Source of the DNA: Rhodophyticola sp.
Lineage (GTDB): Bacteria > Pseudomonadota > Alphaproteobacteria > Rhodobacterales > Rhodobacteraceae
Length of the DNA: 40,100 nt
NCBI GenBank assembly: GCA_028279315.1
Contig: JANQNZ010000288.1
Coordinates: 1-40,100 of the forward strand
Direction: 5' to 3'
The notes beneath the pieces are model-generated. The model did no database searches and was not told the DNA's origin. It was given only the letters and a program-made list of their open reading frames with translations. The position numbers and the translations under genes are program-made. How positions within the stretch are numbered: position 1 is the stretch's first letter; each line of letters starts with the position of its first letter. This document shows, in pieces, positions 8,299 to 17,579 of this stretch.

Positions 8299-9822
8299 TC
8301 AATCCCCGTCGGCAACCCCTTCGGCCCGGTCTCGGGCACGGCGCGCGCGATAGCTTGGCAACAGCACCAGAAGCAGCGCGATCACCAGAAGCGCCAAGGT
8401 CATCGGGCGCTCCCAGATGAAGCTGACGCCTTCATAAAGCTGCATCGCGCGGGAGAAGTTGTTCTCCAGAAGCGGCCCCAGAATGAAACCGATCAGAAGC
8501 GGCGCCAGGGGATAATCGGCAAAGCGGAAGATGGTCGCCGTGACCCCAAGGCCGACCAGAAGCAGAAGCTCGGTCGCGTTGTTCTGCCCGATATAGGCCC
8601 CCATCAGCGTGAAGAAGAGGATGAAGGGGATCAGGTAGTTCCGCGGCACCGCCAGCACTTTGGCGATATAGGGGATGAGCGGCAGGTTCAGGATCAGAAG
8701 CACCAGATTGCCCAGATACATCGAGATGATGACGGCCCAGAAGATCTGCGGCTCATCCACCATCAGGCGGGGGCCGGGGCTGACATTGAGCGCAATCAAC
8801 GCGCCCAACAGGATCGCCGTGGTGCCGGAGCCTGGGATGCCAAGCGTCAGAAGCGGCACGAAGGACCCGGTTGAGGCGGCGTTATTGGCGCTTTCGGGTG
8901 CGGCCACGCCTTTGATGGCGCCTTTGCCGAATTGCTCCTGCTCTTCCTTGGGCGCGATATTGCGTTCGACCGCATAGCCCAGGAAGGACGCGATGGTCGC
9001 CCCCGCACCGGGCAGAACGCCGATCAGGAAGCCTTGGATCGATTGCCGACCGATCACGGGGGCGATGGATTTCGCCTCTTCCCTTGTGATCCGAAGTTCT
9101 TTGATCTCGCCCTGCTCGCCACCCTCAGCGGTTTTGGAGCGGTTCGGGTCGAGCACCAGATAGATCGCCTCAGGCAACGCAAACATGGCCATGGCAAGCG
9201 TGATGAAGCCGATGCCCGATTGCAGGTCCATGATCCCCATGGTGAAGCGCGGCGCGTTGAACAGCACACCTTCGCCAACCGTGGCCAGCATCAGGCCCAG
9301 AAGCGTCATCAGAAGCGCCTTGCTGACCTGGCCCGTGCCCGCGAAGGCCGCGATGGCCGAGAGGCCCACAACCATCAGCGCAAAATACTCTGCCGAGTGG
9401 AAGAGGAGCGCGACCGAGGCGAGCGCCGGCGCGAAGATCATCAACAAGACCGCGCCGATGGTGCCGCCCGCAAAAGAGGAGATCGCGGCCACCGTCAGCG
9501 CCTTGCCCGCCTTGCCCTGTCGGGTCAGCGGGTAGCCGTCGAAACTGGTCGCCACGGTGGACGCGACCCCCGGCGCGTTGATCAGGATCGAGGAGGTGGA
9601 GCCGCCAAAGACCGCCCCGTAATAGACGCCTGCCAGCAGGATCAGGGCCGCCGATGGATCGCCGATGGTGATCGCCACCGGGATCATGATGGCGATGATC
9701 GACATCGGCCCGAGGCCCGGCAGCATTCCGATAAAGGTGCCGATTAGACAGCCGCCGATGACCATCAGGATGTTGGTGAGTGAGAAGGCCGTCGTCAGGC
9801 CGATCATGAATCCTTCGAGCAT
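8299..9822 (-). CDS. tctA: Tripartite tricarboxylate transporter large permease TctA
   Basis: ~507-aa polytopic protein with GMLPGLGPMSIIAIMIPVA and GIPGSGTTAILLGAL motifs; start placed at MLEGFMIG. Confidence 0.92.
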   Translation of the reverse strand: MLEGFMIGLTTAFSLTNILMVIGGCLIGTFIGMLPGLGPMSIIAIMIPVAITIGDPSAALILLAGVYYGAVFGGSTSSILINAPGVASTVATSFDGYPLTRQGKAGKALTVAAISSFAGGTIGAVLLMIFAPALASVALLFHSAEYFALMVVGLSAIAAFAGTGQVSKALLMTLLGLMLATVGEGVLFNAPRFTMGIMDLQSGIGFITLAMAMFALPEAIYLVLDPNRSKTAEGGEQGEIKELRITREEAKSIAPVIGRQSIQGFLIGVLPGAGATIASFLGYAVERNIAPKEEQEQFGKGAIKGVAAPESANNAASTGSFVPLLTLGIPGSGTTAILLGALIALNVSPGPRLMVDEPQIFWAVIISMYLGNLVLLILNLPLIPYIAKVLAVPRNYLIPFILFFTLMGAYIGQNNATELLLLVGLGVTATIFRFADYPLAPLLIGFILGPLLENNFSRAMQLYEGVSFIWERPMTLALLVIALLLVLLPSYRARRARDRAEGVADGD

Positions 9823-9826
9823 CGGC

Positions 9827-10324
9827 TTATCCTCCCACCAAGAAGCCTGGCAGCGGGCGCAGGAAGATCCCCAACACCCCATCGACCAGATACCAGATGA
9901 AGCCCGCCGCCAGGATCGACACGATGGCCATCATCAGAAACCGCCGCTCCCCCAGGATGAAACTGCCGACGGTCAGAAACAGAAAGGTCGAGGCGAGAAA
10001 CCCCAAAGGCCTAAGCAGGAGGGCATAGGCGATCATCAACCCGATCAGCATCAGCGCCTGGCCGACCTTGTATTCATGCAGCCGCGCCAGATTGATATCG
10101 GCGGCTTCGGTTTTCTGCGGGCCTTTCTCCAACCCCAGAATGATGATCAGCGTCATCAGAATGGCGCCCACAACCAGAACCTTGGGGAAGCTCGACGGCC
10201 AGATCGGCGCGCGCCGCATGATTGGGGGTAAGGCATCGTCCATGGTGAAGAAAGCTGCGTAGCCATAGGCCAGGCATATGAGCAGGACCACAATTGCAAT
10301 CCAACGATCTAGGGCCACCGTCAC
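9827..10324 (-). CDS. tctB: Tripartite tricarboxylate transporter small permease TctB
   Basis: Small 4-TM protein between tctA and tctC; GTG start at 10324. Confidence 0.88.
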   Translation of the reverse strand: MTVALDRWIAIVVLLICLAYGYAAFFTMDDALPPIMRRAPIWPSSFPKVLVVGAILMTLIIILGLEKGPQKTEAADINLARLHEYKVGQALMLIGLMIAYALLLRPLGFLASTFLFLTVGSFILGERRFLMMAIVSILAAGFIWYLVDGVLGIFLRPLPGFLVGG

Positions 10325-10353
10325 ACCCTCCCCTCGTGTCTTTATAATTGATC

Positions 10354-10379
10354 GGTCCGGGCCTCAGGCGGCCCGGACC
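10354..10379. other. Perfect 10-bp stem hairpin between tctC and tctB (possible mRNA stability/attenuation element)
   Basis: ggtccgggcc-tcaggc-ggcccggacc. Confidence 0.7.
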
Positions 10380-10402
10380 TGTGTCATGTTACAGCAGGGC
10401 GC

Positions 10403-11389
10403 TTAGAGGAAGCCCAGCTCACGCATGAGATCGCCGATCACCTGTTCCTGCTCTTCCAGGAAGGCGCGGAACTCATCGCCGGAATTGTGGATGTTGACCC
10501 AGCCGTTCCGGGCGCGGACTGCTTCCCACTCGTCGGTCTCATACATCGCTTCCAGCGCGCCCTGATAGGCCTCAAGCCGATCCGCTGGCAGGCCCGGGGC
10601 GGCGAAGAAGCCGCGCCAGTTGACGAAAACGGTCTCGTTGCCCTGCTCCATCATGGTCGGCGCGTCGGGGAAGGTATCCACCCGCTCTTCGGCGGTCACG
10701 CCGATGATCCGCACCTCGCCTGCACGGGCCAGTTCGACGGCCTCTGAGAACCCAGTGGAAATCGCCTGCACCTCACCCGACAGAAGCCCGGCCATGGCCG
10801 CCGCGCCTGCGTCATAGGGCACATAGCTCAACTCAATCGGGTCGCCGCCGCCGGCCTGAATGATCATCGCAGCCACCAGGTGGTCCATGCCGCCCGGCAC
10901 CGAGCCGCCGCCGATGGCGACACTGCTGGCATCGGCGTTGAACGCGCCAACCAGGTCGTCGAGGCCTTCGATATCGCTGTCGGCTGCGACCACAAGCGAC
11001 GCGTAGTCACCGATCGTGCCCGCCACCAAGGTCAGATCGCGGAAGTTCTGCGGGAAGACGCCGGTCAGCGAGCGGATCACGATGGGGGTGGAGTTCACCA
11101 TCAGCGTGCCGTGGTTCGATTCGGCATTCTCGATAATATACCCAATCGCCCGGCCGCCACCGCCGCCGGACATATTCTCATAAGACGCGCTGCCGACAAT
11201 GCCCGAGCCGGTCAGGGCCTCGCCCGTGCCGCGCGCGGTGCCGTCCCAACCGCCGCCGGCGCCGCCGGGGATCAGGAAGTGGATGCTGTCGACCATCTGA
11301 TGGCCATCGGCAAAAGCCGGTGAGCCGAAGCTGAGTGCCGCAGCCGTCACGGCCACCGCCGCCCGGCGGGTCAGTTTGAAAAGCGTCAT
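10403..11389 (-). CDS. tctC: Tripartite tricarboxylate transporter substrate-binding protein TctC
   Basis: Signal peptide; FLIPGGAGGGWDGTARGTGEAL and following Bug/TctC-like sequence. Confidence 0.92.
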   Translation of the reverse strand: MTLFKLTRRAAVAVTAAALSFGSPAFADGHQMVDSIHFLIPGGAGGGWDGTARGTGEALTGSGIVGSASYENMSGGGGGRAIGYIIENAESNHGTLMVNSTPIVIRSLTGVFPQNFRDLTLVAGTIGDYASLVVAADSDIEGLDDLVGAFNADASSVAIGGGSVPGGMDHLVAAMIIQAGGGDPIELSYVPYDAGAAAMAGLLSGEVQAISTGFSEAVELARAGEVRIIGVTAEERVDTFPDAPTMMEQGNETVFVNWRGFFAAPGLPADRLEAYQGALEAMYETDEWEAVRARNGWVNIHNSGDEFRAFLEEQEQVIGDLMRELGFL

Positions 11390-11440
11390 TTGGATCCTCC
11401 CTTATGTGACGTTTTCTTGTCTTTTTATGCGCTTACCCCC

Positions 11441-11941
11441 TCACGGACCAAGCGGTTCTTTTGCGACCAGTACACCGTCTTCGTCGCAATAAATGCAATG
11501 TCCCGGTTCAAAAAGGACATTACCAAAGGCCACTGGAACGTCCAGCGCGCCGATCCCGGTCTTTGAGCTGCGCACAGGCGTCGTGCCCAAGGCTTTGATT
11601 CCAATGTCAATTTCTGTAAGGCGCGCGGCATCGCGGATCGCCCCGTTGATGATGATCCCGGCCCAGCCATTGTCGCGCATCAGGCCCGCATTGATATCAC
11701 CAAGCAGCGCGCTTCGCATCGAGCCGCCGCCGTCAAGGACAATCACCGCTCCCTCGCCAGGGGTCGAATAGAGGGCTTCTTGTAGAAGTTTTGTGTCTTC
11801 CATCGTGACGCAAGTGCGGATCCGGCCCGCAAATTGGCGCCGCCCGCCGAAATCCTGAAAGGGCAGTATCACTTGGCGGACGGCGTCGGGGTGGGCGTCG
11901 TTCAGATCGGTCGTGGGGTGGGGGGTGAGGGCCTGGCTCAT
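11441..11941 (-). CDS. RraA-family protein (HMG/CHA aldolase-like)
   Basis: GSMRSALLGDINAGLMRDNGWAGIIINGAIRDAARLTEIDIGIKALGTTPVRS is RraA-fold signature. Confidence 0.88.
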   Translation of the reverse strand: MSQALTPHPTTDLNDAHPDAVRQVILPFQDFGGRRQFAGRIRTCVTMEDTKLLQEALYSTPGEGAVIVLDGGGSMRSALLGDINAGLMRDNGWAGIIINGAIRDAARLTEIDIGIKALGTTPVRSSKTGIGALDVPVAFGNVLFEPGHCIYCDEDGVLVAKEPLGP

Positions 11942-13086
11942 GCGGCGTCCTCCTCCAATCTCGCAGGATAGAGCACCGCGCCTTCCATGATCCGGCGTTG
12001 GGTACGGAAGGTGGTGGCTGAGATCGCGACGGGGCCTGAGGCGGTGGTCTCAACTTTGGCCTCAACCGGCAGGATGCCTGAGGGGTTGCCGATGCGAAGC
12101 GTCCCCGTCGCCCCGTCGCCCTCTGCCACCAGAGAGCCGGGGATATTTGCGGCCACGGCCACACACATGCCGCCGGTGAGCGTGATGGCCCGGTGGAAAT
12201 TGCCCATGGAGATCAGTCGGACGCTCACGTCATGAGTCTCCGGGCGATAGCTCCGCCCATCCAGCGCGGTGAACGGTGCAGGCGGGGCGATGATGGCGAC
12301 CTTTGGGTTGGAGAGCGGCACGGCCTCGGGCGTCTCGGCCAAACCCATCGCGACCCCACCCGCCCGGCGGATTGCGTCGAGTGTCGTCATCAGGTCCCTG
12401 TCGGCATCGAGGTCTTGCGGCGCCTCGTTTGCGGTTCGGTTCAGGTCCTTTGCCCGGACAAAAACCACCGGGTTCGCGGCGTCGATCAGGGACGCCTCGA
12501 TCTCGCCCACACCGTCGACCTGCAACCGATCGACAGCCTGCCCGGTCGGCAGCAGCTGGCCCGTCGCCGCACCGCCGGGCTCCAGAAAATCCAACGCCAC
12601 TTTCGCGCCGGTGCCGCCCACGCCTGGGATTTCGAAATCGCCCTCTTCCACGGCTTGGCCGCCTTCGACCGCAAACCGCGCGTGGTAGATTTGGCGTGTA
12701 TTGGTGTTGTGAATGCGGACCAGCGCCTCGGGGGCCTCCGCCGTCACCAGCCCTTCGGCCAAGGCAAAGGGCCCGACAGCCGAGGACATATTCCCGCAGG
12801 TGGAGCCGTAATCGGCCACCGGGTCGCCGACTGCGATCTGCACGAAGGTATAGTCCACATCCGCCTCTGGATGGGTCGACGGCTCCACAATCACGACCTT
12901 GGAAACCGATGACAACCCGCCCCCCATCCCGTCCAGCTGACGCCCGTAAGGGTCCGGGCTGCCTAAGACATGCAGGAAGATCCGATCTCGCGCAGCGCGA
13001 TCTTTGGGCAGATCGGCCCCGTTCAGCATCACCGCTTTCGAGGTCCCGCCGCGATAAAATGCCGCCCGGAGACGCCGGGGGTGCAT
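11938..13086 (-). CDS. prpF: PrpF-family isomerase/tautomerase (2-methylaconitate isomerase or 4-oxalomesaconate tautomerase-like)
   Basis: FYRGGTSKAVML, DPYGRQLDGMGGGLSSVSKVVIV, YGSTCGNMSSAVGPFA motifs; start/stop overlaps with both neighbours. Confidence 0.85.
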   Translation of the reverse strand: MHPRRLRAAFYRGGTSKAVMLNGADLPKDRAARDRIFLHVLGSPDPYGRQLDGMGGGLSSVSKVVIVEPSTHPEADVDYTFVQIAVGDPVADYGSTCGNMSSAVGPFALAEGLVTAEAPEALVRIHNTNTRQIYHARFAVEGGQAVEEGDFEIPGVGGTGAKVALDFLEPGGAATGQLLPTGQAVDRLQVDGVGEIEASLIDAANPVVFVRAKDLNRTANEAPQDLDADRDLMTTLDAIRRAGGVAMGLAETPEAVPLSNPKVAIIAPPAPFTALDGRSYRPETHDVSVRLISMGNFHRAITLTGGMCVAVAANIPGSLVAEGDGATGTLRIGNPSGILPVEAKVETTASGPVAISATTFRTQRRIMEGAVLYPARLEEDAA

Positions 13087-15668
13087 CAGGCGGCCTCCTG
13101 CTTGAGGAACGCCCGGAACGCGCGGGGCAGAAGCCCGCCTTCGGCAAAGGTCTGGCGTTCGGCGTCGTTGTAGAGGCGGAGGTCAAGCGGCAGGGTCTCC
13201 GTGTCGCCATCCGTGCGGTGGATGGTCAGGGTCGCCCCCGTCAAATCCTCCGCAAGGGCGATATCGAAGGTTTCGGAGCCGTCCAGCCCTAGGGTTTTGC
13301 GCGTCACGCCTTCGGGGAAGCACAAAGGGGCAATGCCCATATTCACAAGGTTGGAGCGATGGATACGCTCGAAGCTCTCGGCGATCACGGCGCGGATGCC
13401 GGCCAGCCAAGGCGCCTTGGCTGCCGTGTCGCGGGACGACCCGCAGCCATATTCCTTACCGCCGATCACAACCAGACCCTGGCTGCGTGCGAGATAGGTT
13501 TCGATGGCTTTGAAGATCGAGGTCACGGTGTCCTCCGGCTGCACCTTGGTCCAAGACCCTTCTTTCTCCGGCACCATCTCATTCCGGAGCCGGTAATTCG
13601 CGAAGGTGGAGCGGATCACCACATCGGAGCACCCACGCCTTGTCCCGAAAGAGTTGAAGTCGTGCGGCTCCACCCCTTGGGCGATCAGGAACTGCCCGGC
13701 CTCGCTGTCACGCGTGATGGTGCCGGAGGGGGAGATGTGATCGGTCGTCACCGAATCCCCCAGGATGACAAGCGGGCGGAGGCCTTTAAGCGGTGCCCGC
13801 CCGGTGTTATCGGCGGTGATGGCCGCCACAAAAGGCGGGAAACTGACATAGGTGGACGGGACCCAATCATAAGCGCCGCTGTCGACCTGCATCTCATTCC
13901 AATGGGCGTTTACGTCCCCGATAGCCTTGTAATTGCTGAGGAAATCCTCAGGCGTGAGGTGGGCCTCGATGATCGCCTGCACCTCCTCTTCCTGGGGCCA
14001 GAGATCGGATAGGAAGACCGGATTGCCGTTGCTGCCCGCCCCCAAAGCCTCAGTCGTGATGTCTTTCAGGATCGTCCCCATCAACGCATAAGCCACGACC
14101 AACGGTGGCGAGGCCAGCATGTTGCGGGAGGCCAGCGGATGGATACGGCCCGCGAAATTGCGGTTGCCGGAGAGGACCGCGACGCCTTTGATGTCATGGG
14201 TCTTAATCGTGGCCTCATGTTCCGGGCGAAGCGGGCCCGACATCCCGTTGCAGGTGGAACAGGAAAACGCCGCCACCTCAAACCCAAGGGCATCAAGCGC
14301 GGTTTGCAGCCCGCTTTCGGCCAAATACCGCGCCACAACGCGAGAGCCGGGGGCGAGGGAGGTTTTCACATGGGGTTTCACGGTCAACCCCTTAGCGACC
14401 GCATTCTGCGCGATCAGCCCGGCCAGAACCATGTTGCGCGGGTTCGCTGTGTTGGTGCAGCTTGTGACCGCCGCGATGATCACATCGCCATCGCCGAGAT
14501 CGTGATCGGTGCCTTCGACCGGCACCCGGCGCGCGGCCTCCCCCTCTGTAGCCAGCGTATCGGTCGCCTTGGCCAGATCAATCCGCTGTTCGGGCCGTGC
14601 AGGCCCCGCGACGGAGCGGCCAATGGCGCTGAGGTCAAGCGGGATCACCGCGTCATATTCGATGCGCGTATCGACATCCTCGGCCCACATCTGTTGCGCG
14701 CGGGCATAAGCCTCGGCCCGGGTCGTGTGATCCGCGTTGCGACCGGTTTCGCGCAAATACCGGATGGTGTTGGCATCGACAGGGCAGAAGACGCAGGTAG
14801 AGCCGTATTCGGGTGACATATTCGCGATGGTCGCGCGGTCGGCCACGGTGAGGTGGCGATAGCTTGGCCCGAACAGTTCGACGAACTTGTCGACCACGCC
14901 GAAAGCGCGCAGCTTTTCGGCCACGACCAGCGCGATATCTGTGGCGGTGATGTCGTGGGAAGGGGCGCCGGTGACCTCCAGCCCGATGACGTGCGGCACA
15001 TTCACCGGCGTCGCCTCGCCAAACATAATCGCTTCGCCTTCCAGCCCGCCAATGCCCCAGCCGAGAACACCAAGGGCGTTGATCATGGTGGTGTGGCTGT
15101 CGGTGCCCAGATTGGTGTCAGGGATCAGAAGAGTGGGGTCTTGGGCGTCGGGCAGGACGGTATGGCCCAGGTATTCCAGGTTCACCTGATGCATGATGCC
15201 GCCGCCCGGGGGGATCACACGCAGATTGTCAAACCGGGCTTCGCAGGCTTTGAGGAAGGCGAAACGCTCGCGGTTCACCTCAAACTCGCGGTCCATGTTC
15301 TTGGTGAGCGCGAATTTCTCGGCCCAATGGTTGATGGTCATGGAGTGGTCGATGACGAGGTCGACGGGCAGGCTCATATCCACCTGGGATGGGTCTCCGC
15401 CCTCGGCGGCGAGGGCCGAGCGCATGGCCATCATGTCGACCAGAAGCGGCAGGCCGAGCATATCTTGTAGAAGAAGCCGCGCAGGCCGGAACGGCACCGC
15501 GGCGCCACTCCGCGCGGCCACATCGGCGATGGCTGCCCCATCCGATTGTCGCGCGGCGTTTTCTGCGAGGACACGCAGGGAATAGGGGAGGGTGGAAAGC
15601 TGCCGACCAAGCGGCCCGGCATAATTCGTGGCGTCATAGGCAGTTCCGGCTATGCGATAGCTCTCCAT
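13086..15668 (-). CDS. Aconitase/2-methylisocitrate dehydratase-family protein (AcnA/AcnD-like)
   Basis: LGTDSHTTMINALGVLGWGIGGLEGEA, TSCTNTANPRNMVLAGL, CSTCNGMSGPL; start placed at MESYRIAG (15668). Confidence 0.88.
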   Translation of the reverse strand: MESYRIAGTAYDATNYAGPLGRQLSTLPYSLRVLAENAARQSDGAAIADVAARSGAAVPFRPARLLLQDMLGLPLLVDMMAMRSALAAEGGDPSQVDMSLPVDLVIDHSMTINHWAEKFALTKNMDREFEVNRERFAFLKACEARFDNLRVIPPGGGIMHQVNLEYLGHTVLPDAQDPTLLIPDTNLGTDSHTTMINALGVLGWGIGGLEGEAIMFGEATPVNVPHVIGLEVTGAPSHDITATDIALVVAEKLRAFGVVDKFVELFGPSYRHLTVADRATIANMSPEYGSTCVFCPVDANTIRYLRETGRNADHTTRAEAYARAQQMWAEDVDTRIEYDAVIPLDLSAIGRSVAGPARPEQRIDLAKATDTLATEGEAARRVPVEGTDHDLGDGDVIIAAVTSCTNTANPRNMVLAGLIAQNAVAKGLTVKPHVKTSLAPGSRVVARYLAESGLQTALDALGFEVAAFSCSTCNGMSGPLRPEHEATIKTHDIKGVAVLSGNRNFAGRIHPLASRNMLASPPLVVAYALMGTILKDITTEALGAGSNGNPVFLSDLWPQEEEVQAIIEAHLTPEDFLSNYKAIGDVNAHWNEMQVDSGAYDWVPSTYVSFPPFVAAITADNTGRAPLKGLRPLVILGDSVTTDHISPSGTITRDSEAGQFLIAQGVEPHDFNSFGTRRGCSDVVIRSTFANYRLRNEMVPEKEGSWTKVQPEDTVTSIFKAIETYLARSQGLVVIGGKEYGCGSSRDTAAKAPWLAGIRAVIAESFERIHRSNLVNMGIAPLCFPEGVTRKTLGLDGSETFDIALAEDLTGATLTIHRTDGDTETLPLDLRLYNDAERQTFAEGGLLPRAFRAFLKQEAA

Positions 15669-15757
15669 CGCGGCATCCCCTCTTTCGCAATGCCCTTCTG
15701 CTAGACAATGCCCGCCTCTCCACACAAGATGCGCGCGACGCCGTTTCACCAGAGGGA

Positions 15758-16429
15758 ATGCGCATGGCCACACGTACCGAATCCGTCGAACGGGCGATGT
15801 CGATCCTCTCTGCCTTCTCAACGCAGCAACCGACCATGAGCCTGGCGGAACTGGCCGAAGAAACCGGCTTGCATAAAAGCACGATCCTCAGGCTCACGAA
15901 CTCGCTGTCGATCTACGGGTTCATCCAGCGGGATGCGGAGGGCCGGTTCAGCGTCGGGCCAAGCGTCTGGCGCCTGGCCTTGATCTTCCGGCGCGATTTC
16001 ACCCGGCGCGAACATGTGGCCCCGGCGCTGCGGATACTCGCGGAAGCCACGGGTGAGACCGCGTCTTTCTATGTGCGGGCGGGCAATGAGAGGGTTTGTT
16101 TATACAGAGAAAACTCCCCGAACCTTATGCGGTATCATGTGGAGGAGGGGATGCGGCTGAAACTCTCCACCGGCGCCTCCGGTCTGGTTCTGCGCTATTT
16201 CTCGGGTGAGGATGTGGGGGATTTGAGCGTCTTCAACGCAAATGGCACCGCGATGTCGGTCGGGCAGACAAACCCCAACATCTCCTCGGTGGCCACGCCG
16301 GTCTTTTCAGCGGCGGGGGAGTTGAAAGGAGCGTTGACGGTCTCAGGCCTTGTGGATCGCTTCGACGCGGCGGCGCGGGCGCAAGTTGTGCCGCTTCTGG
16401 AAAGCCTGGCACGGTCGCTGTCGGAGTAG
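15758..16429 (+). CDS. IclR-family transcriptional regulator
   Basis: HTH TMSLAELAEETGLHKSTILRLTNSL plus IclR effector domain; divergent from the aconitase/Tct operon. Confidence 0.9.
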   Translation: MRMATRTESVERAMSILSAFSTQQPTMSLAELAEETGLHKSTILRLTNSLSIYGFIQRDAEGRFSVGPSVWRLALIFRRDFTRREHVAPALRILAEATGETASFYVRAGNERVCLYRENSPNLMRYHVEEGMRLKLSTGASGLVLRYFSGEDVGDLSVFNANGTAMSVGQTNPNISSVATPVFSAAGELKGALTVSGLVDRFDAAARAQVVPLLESLARSLSE

Positions 16430-16533
16430 CGGCGCGTTCTCTCTGATGAAACACCGGGCGCCTGTCTTGTTGGACTTTGGTCCCAGGCGTAGAGAGAAGT
16501 AACAAAGACCTGATGACCTAGCCGGAGCTGCAC

Positions 16534-17409
16534 ATGCTCACCCATGAGATCAACAAAGCCTTCCGCGCCCGCCTGGCCCAAGGTGGCGCGGTCCTGATGC
16601 CCGGCGCGGCCAATGCCTTGGCGGCACGAGTGATTGATGGGTTAGGGTTCGAGGCGCTCTACATCTCTGGCGCGGGGTTGACCAATACTTATCTGGGGAT
16701 GCCCGATCTGGGCTTTATCTCACTGCCCGAAATCGCGCAGCACACCGCCGCGATCCGCAACACCACCGATCTACCGATTGTCGTGGATGCCGATACCGGG
16801 TTCGGCAACGCGCTGAACGTCCATCACACGGTGCGGATGTTGGAGCGCGCGGGCGCCAGTGCGATCCAGCTGGAGGATCAGGTAAACCCCAAGCGCTGCG
16901 GGCATTTTGCGGGCAAAGACGTGGTTGATCTGGCTGAGGCGCGGTCCCGGATCAAAGCGGCGGTGGATGCCCGGACCGATCCGAATTTCCAGATCGTGGC
17001 CCGGACCGATGCGCGGGCGGCCCAGGGTCTGAATGCCGCGCTCGACCGTGCGGCGGCTTTTATCGAGGATGGTGCCGATATCACCTTTGTTGAAGCGCCG
17101 CAGAGCGTGGACGAAATCCGCGCGATTCCCGACCGGCTGTCGGGGACACCGCAGCTGATCAACCTGGTGGTTGGCGGCAAGACCCCGATTGTCGATCTTG
17201 CGGAGCTTGATCAGATGGGCTTTGGCCTGGTGCTTTATGCGAATGTCGCGTTGCAGGGGGCGTTGAAAGGCATGTCGGATGCGTTGAGCCTGTTGAAGCA
17301 GGATGGACGGATGGATGAATCCGGGCCGGTGGCGAGTTTCGAGCTTCGGCAGTCCTCGGTCCTGAAAGACCATTACGACGCGCTGGAGGCACGCTACGCG
17401 GAGGACTGA
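16534..17409 (+). CDS. Isocitrate lyase/PEP mutase-family C-C lyase (methylisocitrate lyase/2,3-dimethylmalate lyase-like)
   Basis: VVDADTGFGNALNVHHTVRMLERAGASAIQLEDQVNPKRCGHFAGK with KRCGH catalytic motif. Confidence 0.88.
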   Translation: MLTHEINKAFRARLAQGGAVLMPGAANALAARVIDGLGFEALYISGAGLTNTYLGMPDLGFISLPEIAQHTAAIRNTTDLPIVVDADTGFGNALNVHHTVRMLERAGASAIQLEDQVNPKRCGHFAGKDVVDLAEARSRIKAAVDARTDPNFQIVARTDARAAQGLNAALDRAAAFIEDGADITFVEAPQSVDEIRAIPDRLSGTPQLINLVVGGKTPIVDLAELDQMGFGLVLYANVALQGALKGMSDALSLLKQDGRMDESGPVASFELRQSSVLKDHYDALEARYAED

Positions 17410-17579
17410 GCGGTTTCGCCATAGGGTGACAAGGACCCAAGACCGCCTGCGTTGACACCGCTTGGCGGTGTTGCGACAGTTGCGGCTGAACAGACCGACC
17501 AGGCCCCCCGAATGACCCAAAAATCAAGAGTCTCCGCGCCGATCCCGGGTCGGCGCAGCCTGAGGGAAGGCGGCTTGGG

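Noticed and set aside
12230-13210. 326-aa minus-strand ORF overlapping PrpF in another frame
   Set aside because: Arg/Gly/Pro-rich frame-shifted reading of prpF; no domain features.
8299-17409. Calling the locus a complete methylcitrate cycle
   Set aside because: No methylcitrate synthase (PrpC/citrate synthase family) in the window, and the RraA-like and Tct genes do not belong to that cycle.
17536-17571. Firm annotation as a Moco/Tuco riboswitch
   Set aside because: Hairpins are real but I cannot run a covariance model or recall the consensus precisely enough; kept only as a hypothesis.
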